A stretch of DNA of 64,000 bases from the NCBI GenBank assembly GCA_010645155.1, contig CM021322.1, positions 13,308,360 through 13,372,359 on the forward strand, read 5' to 3'. The notes under the pieces were generated by a model that was not told the DNA's origin, made no database searches, and saw only the letters and a program-made list of their open reading frames with translations. Positions 59,097-64,000 of this stretch are shown here, piece after piece. Origin of the DNA: Tigriopus japonicus. Lineage: Eukaryota; Arthropoda; Copepoda; Harpacticoida; Harpacticidae. Every line of letters begins with the position of its first letter. Positions within the stretch are counted from its first letter, which is position 1. The translations under genes and the position numbers were made by a program.

Positions 59097-59962
59097 GTCC
59101 AGTTGTCTGTCTGTTTGTCCGTGTGTCTCTTTCGGAAAATATGGATCTCGAGTCCAAAAGAAACGAGCGAGCCGTCTTGAGAATCGTCTCAGTTCGAATG
59201 ATTTGAACTCCCAAAACCACCGGGTGACATGGAGCTATTAAAAAAGGAGTAGTATAATATCGACGAGTTTATTGTAGTAGCAGTAGCCAGTGTAGTTCGT
59301 ATATAGGTAAGTGCGAGGGAATGAGGGAACAGGTGCTTCGAGACGGTTAATAAAAAAGAGTTGAACAATAGCCCTTCATCCCATCTCACGGGGGCAATAA
59401 TTTTCACCCGAGTTCGGGTGGAATGCAATAAAATAGGTGGGATGGGAGGCACACGATCTTGAAGTGGGTGCAATCACACACGGCATGGGTGAAGAGCTTC
59501 CACATAACTCGGATTCTCACATTCCTGCGGAGACCAACAACTCAACCAGCCTACTTTTGTTTGCTTGAAGCCCTAGATGAAATCGAGGATTAAAGGTGTA
59601 CCATAACGAGCTCAAATCCCTGACTCATTAGCGCATGCGTTTCTCCGGAGGGTTTCTTCCCGGTCCCCACCATCGCCATATCCAGGACGAGGGTGGCCTT
59701 CTTAATTGGAACATGAGAACTCTGCAATTACCACTACATACAGCCAACGAACACACGCTTTGCTAACGTTTGCTTTATGTACGTTCCTCCAGTATATACA
59801 CCCACATGAACTGAAGTCCGTAGACATTAGCTTACGTACGTATACGTCTGACCTCCGTCAACTATCTTAACGAGGAGGATTTCAATCTAACTCGGGAACA
59901 TTTTTCGGGCTATTAAGCTTCTTGTTGCCTCGATTTGTGTGCTTTTTTTCTTCAATTATTAG

Positions 59963-60314
59963 AGAGCTTGTCCACGCCTGACCAAGATTTGGAATTGAAC
60001 GATCGCTTGGTATGTGCTTACAAAATGTTTCCAGTCTACCTAGTACCTACAGTCTTCGTTTGGAGAGCTTGTGGATATGAGTGCGTATGTGTGTTTCTGA
60101 CACACCTGGCCAAGGCTACTCGAGCCAACAACGGCAACCCATTGTCAAGGGTTAAATACAACTCTTTGTCATAATGTTGAAGTGTGGTCATATTTTTTCC
60201 TTCAAGCAGCTTGCTAACGAATTCCAGTGCCTCTTGCCTCCATTGGGACCGAAGGAAATGGACTTGGCAGCTCCAAGAAACACAACGAAGATCATCGAGT
60301 TGATGACTCAATAG
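59963..60314 (+). CDS. Candidate last two exons of an unrecognised gene
   Basis: Exon A (59963-60009) follows a strong acceptor, T-rich then TTATTAG, and ends at the donor GTATGT. Only one of its frames is open (SLSTPDQDLELNDRL). Exon B starts at 60228 after TTGCTAACGAATTCCAG, which contains a near-perfect branch site, and in the same phase encodes CLLPPLGPKEMDLAAPRN and ends at TAG (60312-60314). In-phase joining of the single open frame to a terminal stop is encouraging, but both exons are short. Earlier exons should lie to the left; I could not place them. Confidence 0.35.
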
Positions 60315-60730
60315 GGAAGAAAGAGCAGAAGAAGCACGAAAATGATCTGGGACAGAATACCCATGAGCGTAATGTAACGATGTTTTCTTCTAGCAGCTGC
60401 TCTTGTGTGTACTATTTGTCCAATACTCTAGTATTGTACTGTCCCACTATCACAAGTGAGTGCGAAAACGAAAAGAAGGCGAACAAAAAATAGGCAGCTT
60501 TTCCGTTCGTTAGCGGCAAATAATTGGCTTTCCATGAAATCAAGATCCAAGGTGAGATTCCAGCACGTCTGTCTTTCCCAACTCTGAAACGAAATCAAAG
60601 TCGGACTAGAAGGGCCGTTTCAACCAGTTGGACCTTTCAAGTCTCTGATGAGTCCCGATGAGGAATTGATTGACTGTTATTGCCGAAATGGAGTGATCGT
60701 TGAACAAACTCGGCCCAAATCACTTTTCAT

Positions 60731-61018
60731 ATGCAATTGACGGGAGCCATTTTGATTCACTTGGGAGTCGTATGTTGCTTCACGGATGGATTTGCTCACT
60801 GTCAAGAGCGTCGAAAGACAAGCCTCCCCAAATTGGACACAGGTAAACGACCGATCGACCTGAGGAGCATTATGCGTCTGTCTCGTTGTTCCTCATCGAG
60901 AATGTACCTTGGAAAGTTTGACGTGGCTCTCATCGGTTGCATCTTCAGTAAACGCATCATTTCAACAGAATCCATCATTGTGCGATTCAAGCCGCCAACG
61001 AGACTTGAGAAACACTGA
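60731..61018 (+). CDS. Possible small secreted peptide precursor
   Basis: An ATG opens a 95-codon frame with a signal-peptide-like start (MQLTGAILIHLGVVCCF, possible cleavage after FAHC near residue 24). Next comes QERRKTSLPKLDTGKR: a short peptide bounded by basic sites with a Gly-Lys-Arg amidation-type signal, then further basic sites. A CAG followed by GTAAAC donor at 60843 could instead end the first exon at residue 37. The start context is poor (C at -3). A minus-strand frame of 115-160 codons overlaps it, so coding status is open. No known neuropeptide is recognised. Confidence 0.28.
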   Translation: MQLTGAILIHLGVVCCFTDGFAHCQERRKTSLPKLDTGKRPIDLRSIMRLSRCSSSRMYLGKFDVALIGCIFSKRIISTESIIVRFKPPTRLEKH

Positions 61019-63815
61019 ATCCCGTGTTCCCCTCTCCAAGGAAGGCGAGAAGGATCACCACCTACTGTTCTATGGTACATAATATACTCGGGGACTACTC
61101 GACCCCGTGGACCGATCCGCGATCCCAAGAATACGTGCCTTCGTCTCAAAAGAGGAGTCTGTGCTCTACGTCCCGTTTCCGAGTAGTCTGATCGACGAGC
61201 GAAGACTACGACAATCCTACCGAGAAGACGGTGGAGGGGGTCTCTTCTTGACTTTGGGTGCCAATTACGTGTTGTAGATTACAGACCTGGCATGGAGGTA
61301 CTTCATAGAAGTCTCTCTTCTATGAGACTTTGGTGGCGGAGTAAAAGGCTCCCCAAGCATCGATTTCTCCGCCAGACTAGATCCGATGGAATGTCACTTT
61401 CAGTGGGGATTTCTCTCGGGAAATTGGTGCTAGTTATGGATCAAGCGGCTCGTCGAGACAAAGTCGCCGATCTGCGATCTTCACCGTCCATCGGTGGGTG
61501 TCAAAGTGTAAAGGAGAGGAGAACAGCAGAGAGAGAAATGTCACTTTTTGATCGATCGCACAGCAAAGAATGCGTCGAAACAGCTCAAGTGTAGAGAACG
61601 AACGAAAAGACAAAACAACAGCGCTTTTATCATTGCTTCAGGTTTCGTTCTCGAGTCCGGTCACTCACTCGATTGCACTCAATTCTAACGAGTTCTGCCA
61701 AAGTTTGAAGAAGTTTTTCGTATTGCCAATCTCCTTCAACTCTGATAAAGGTACTAGGCCCTCACAACTGTCACGGTGTTTGACATGAATTTTTGCCCAC
61801 AAGCGTCAGTCAGTTTTCCGGATCTAGCACCGCAATGAAAACAAAAGCTTCCAGCCAATGTTGAATGTAGCTCGCTTGCACTCGGTTCAGTATGTGGCAC
61901 ATATCTCTTTATCCATCCATCTCTTGTAATGTGGCCGATTCCTATTGAGTCTGTGTGACAGGGGCCGTACTTTTGCCCACACGCTCACAGTTTGCCCATA
62001 ACGTCAAGTTGTTGCATTGTGCTTTCCCCCTCTGTGTTCCTTCCCCCAAAATCCAAAATGTAGACGTTCGTGTATCCTTGGACAGAGAAGTTCTTTGGCG
62101 CGGACTAATTTCGTGTTTCTTCGTTCGATGTGTGTGGTGATCACTTAAGTTTGAAATGCAGCACATGACACGCCCCTAATCGCCCCGCCCACTTCTTTCC
62201 CACGTCGAAATTCTCTCTCTTTCGAGAGAACACGAAAGAGTCGAAAGCACCCTCCTTCCCTCTGTGTCTTTCTTTCTTCCGAAAGGGTTGCTAAATTTAG
62301 CACGGGTCAAATTGGTGAAATGTCATGTTAAATACAGTTCTTTGGAAGCAATTGAAATGATTCACATCAATCATGGCTTTGGATTGTGGAACAAGGATGG
62401 CGTTCTCGTGGGATGAAGAGGACCCTAATTTGGGGTAGGGTTGTGAGAATGCACGTGAGTCTTTCCTCGGAAAGGCTTAAGAGGGATATAAGTTTGGCAT
62501 GGAAAACTTTCTGTGTTCCCGCTGGGTCTTGGCTGGTGCCAGGGTGATCCCTGGAAAAGTGGATAAAGCTAGCGGGCCCACAGGCTTGTTTACCCACCCA
62601 TGGTTAAGTTGGCTTGGTAGGGCCTTCCTTAATTCGGCCAGGTTTTGCGGGACAGGGCATTAACCGAGCGACGAGTCTGTTCCCAAAACTTTTCCAATTG
62701 AAATGATTGTTTTCCACTTGGTTCCCATTTCTCGAGCCAGAACATTGATCCCACTTTGGAACTAGTCAAGTTGGTATGTTATATCTTGCACCCGAGTAAC
62801 ATTATGATCGAACTAATCAATGATTCCGTGAATAAGTGCTTGGAAGGCATAATACACTCTGAGCCCACCATTCATTGGGGCTTTTCCGTTGACTACGATT
62901 GTTGACATTCAAGCCCCGACTAATTAACTCGCTAACCTTGGGATGTTTCGAATGATTGTTGGCCATTTGGCTTGTTATTTCCTTGTGGAAAATAACTATC
63001 CACCCCAAAATCTCGCTTACAGGAAACCTGGCAAAAATCGACCCTCATTGACCACGGATTCTTTTTGATCCTTTTCAAGAATACTTCACTCAGGAACGAG
63101 AGGGAGAAAAGAAGGAAAACTTCGCCCCCACCCTCTTCATTTTCCTCTTTCTCGAAAGCTTCTGGGCCAGTCTTGTTGTTTGTTGAGAGTAACAATTTAC
63201 CTCACACACTCACTCGCAGTTAACAGTTAACCCTGAGCTGAAATAATATCCAAGCCATTTCTGACATTCCAATTTCTCGTCGTTGCCTCCGAGGTTTTTT
63301 TTTTTTTTTTGAGAGGCTGCTCTTTCTGGATACATTCTCGACATTTTGCCCCTATCTCTCTCGGTGGTGTTAAAGATGTCATACAAGAAAGTGTAAGCCA
63401 CTCACATCCCTAAAGCTTCTTCTTGCCAGATTTCCCTAGGTATTGTACAAAACGTACTTTATGAGAAGATCGTGGAATTCCTAAAGACACGCTAATCACG
63501 GACGATTTTTACCGGGTAATCCGTTAGCTCCAAGAGAGTGCCTTTTTATTTCGTTTGGATTAATGGACCTCCACCATTTTGGATTTAAATTTTCTGGAGG
63601 AGTCAACTTGGATTGGTGACTTCCGATACTTGAACCCACCGAATTGTTTTTGCGGGCTACCATTTTTTTTTTGGTTTAGTTGAAGGAAACCTCGTGACAT
63701 TGATTTTCAACTAGATAAGAAACGCATTGAAATGAATAGAGATTCGACGTCGTTGGCGCTCCAAGGAACCAATTGTTCCCCTTTTTGTACTTGGACTATG
63801 TAAATACAACAAGAG
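61019..63815. other. Intergenic DNA, no supported gene
   Basis: Short frames only, and a 16-base T run at 63295-63310. Confidence 0.5.
63295..63310. repeat. T16 homopolymer
   Basis: Sixteen consecutive T residues. Confidence 0.95.
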
Positions 63816-63901
63816 TCCCCTCAATGGAAGCTCTAATGAGAAGGTTTTTGAACGACCACACGGGAGTCAACCGAGTTCATAACTGGATTTATGAATGGCA
63901 T
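63816..63901 (+). CDS. Candidate internal exon, unrecognised
   Basis: After an acceptor-like CAAGAG (AG at 63814-63815, alternative AG two bases earlier) a frame encodes PSMEALMRRFLNDHTGVN and RVHNWIYEWH, then meets a perfect GTGAGT donor at 63902. The Trp/Tyr-rich translation looks real, but I do not recognise the family. Partner exons would lie beyond the window or in an unseen short segment. Confidence 0.28.
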
Positions 63902-64000
63902 GTGAGTTTATGGAAATGTCCCAAAGGAGCGACTGTTTTCCATAATGGCATTTAATTTGATTAAGCCTCAAAGCCCAAGAGGATGGACTCAAGTCCGTAT

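Larger units (their letters stand above)
57627..59962. other. Intergenic or intronic DNA, no supported gene
   Basis: Microsatellites at 58465-58495 and 59073-59096, otherwise featureless. The right edge is the pyrimidine tract of a good splice acceptor. Confidence 0.5.

Noticed and set aside
1..64000. CRISPR arrays, bacterial operons, ribosomal RNA genes, LTRs or reverse transcriptase frames
   Set aside because: None seen. Short tandem repeats are ordinary microsatellites, no frame shows reverse transcriptase motifs, and the sequence is clearly eukaryotic.
1..64000. Well-known conserved microRNAs (let-7, miR-1, bantam, miR-124, miR-184 and a few others)
   Set aside because: I scanned by eye for their mature sequences on the plus strand and found no match. 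Lineage-specific microRNAs cannot be excluded.

Overview
This window is nuclear DNA from an animal, most likely an arthropod and possibly a crustacean. Evidence: a Myc-family transcription factor, a seven-transmembrane receptor, a eukaryotic tRNA with internal promoter boxes, short GT-AG introns, scattered microsatellites and cut-and-paste transposons. Gene density is low. I cannot name the species, and copepod-like is only an impression. Most of the 64 kb is non-coding or holds exons too short to prove by reading.

Layout. 1-3000: no convincing gene. 3000-8057: the Myc locus on the plus strand, with a GC-rich leader carrying two CACGTG E-boxes nearby and a cluster of upstream ATGs, an uninterrupted 630-residue coding region (4053-5945), and a long 3' region ending near an AATAAA at 8052. 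8058-15910: no firm gene; microsatellites and a small hydrophobic ORF. 15911-17213: a complete Tc1/mariner-type element of the DD37D class with 26-bp inverted ends, TA target duplication and one nonsense codon in its transposase. 17216-22863: two candidate exons only. 22872-26247: a 3.4-kb element with 711-bp inverted arms and a perfect 8-bp target duplication. A second element (23651-24845) with its own 8-bp duplication is nested in its spacer, and each arm carries a small ORF interrupted by an apparent 65-bp intron. 26256-46963: mostly empty apart from a tRNA-Arg(TCG) at 35256-35328 (minus) and two candidate exons. 46964-48073 (minus): an intronless, highly divergent rhodopsin-like GPCR. 50697-50985: a 289-bp hAT-type MITE with a perfect 8-bp duplication. 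53301-64000: several candidate exons (53301-53806 minus; 59963-60009 joined to 60228-60314 plus; 63816-63901 plus) and a possible small secreted peptide precursor (60731-61018 plus).

Myc, the tRNA and the GPCR look like independent neighbours rather than parts of one pathway. The clearest theme is DNA transposition: three hAT-like elements starting TAG with 8-bp duplications, plus one mariner-type element. Small-exon calls rest only on splice-site quality and open frame, so they need RNA-seq or protein homology.
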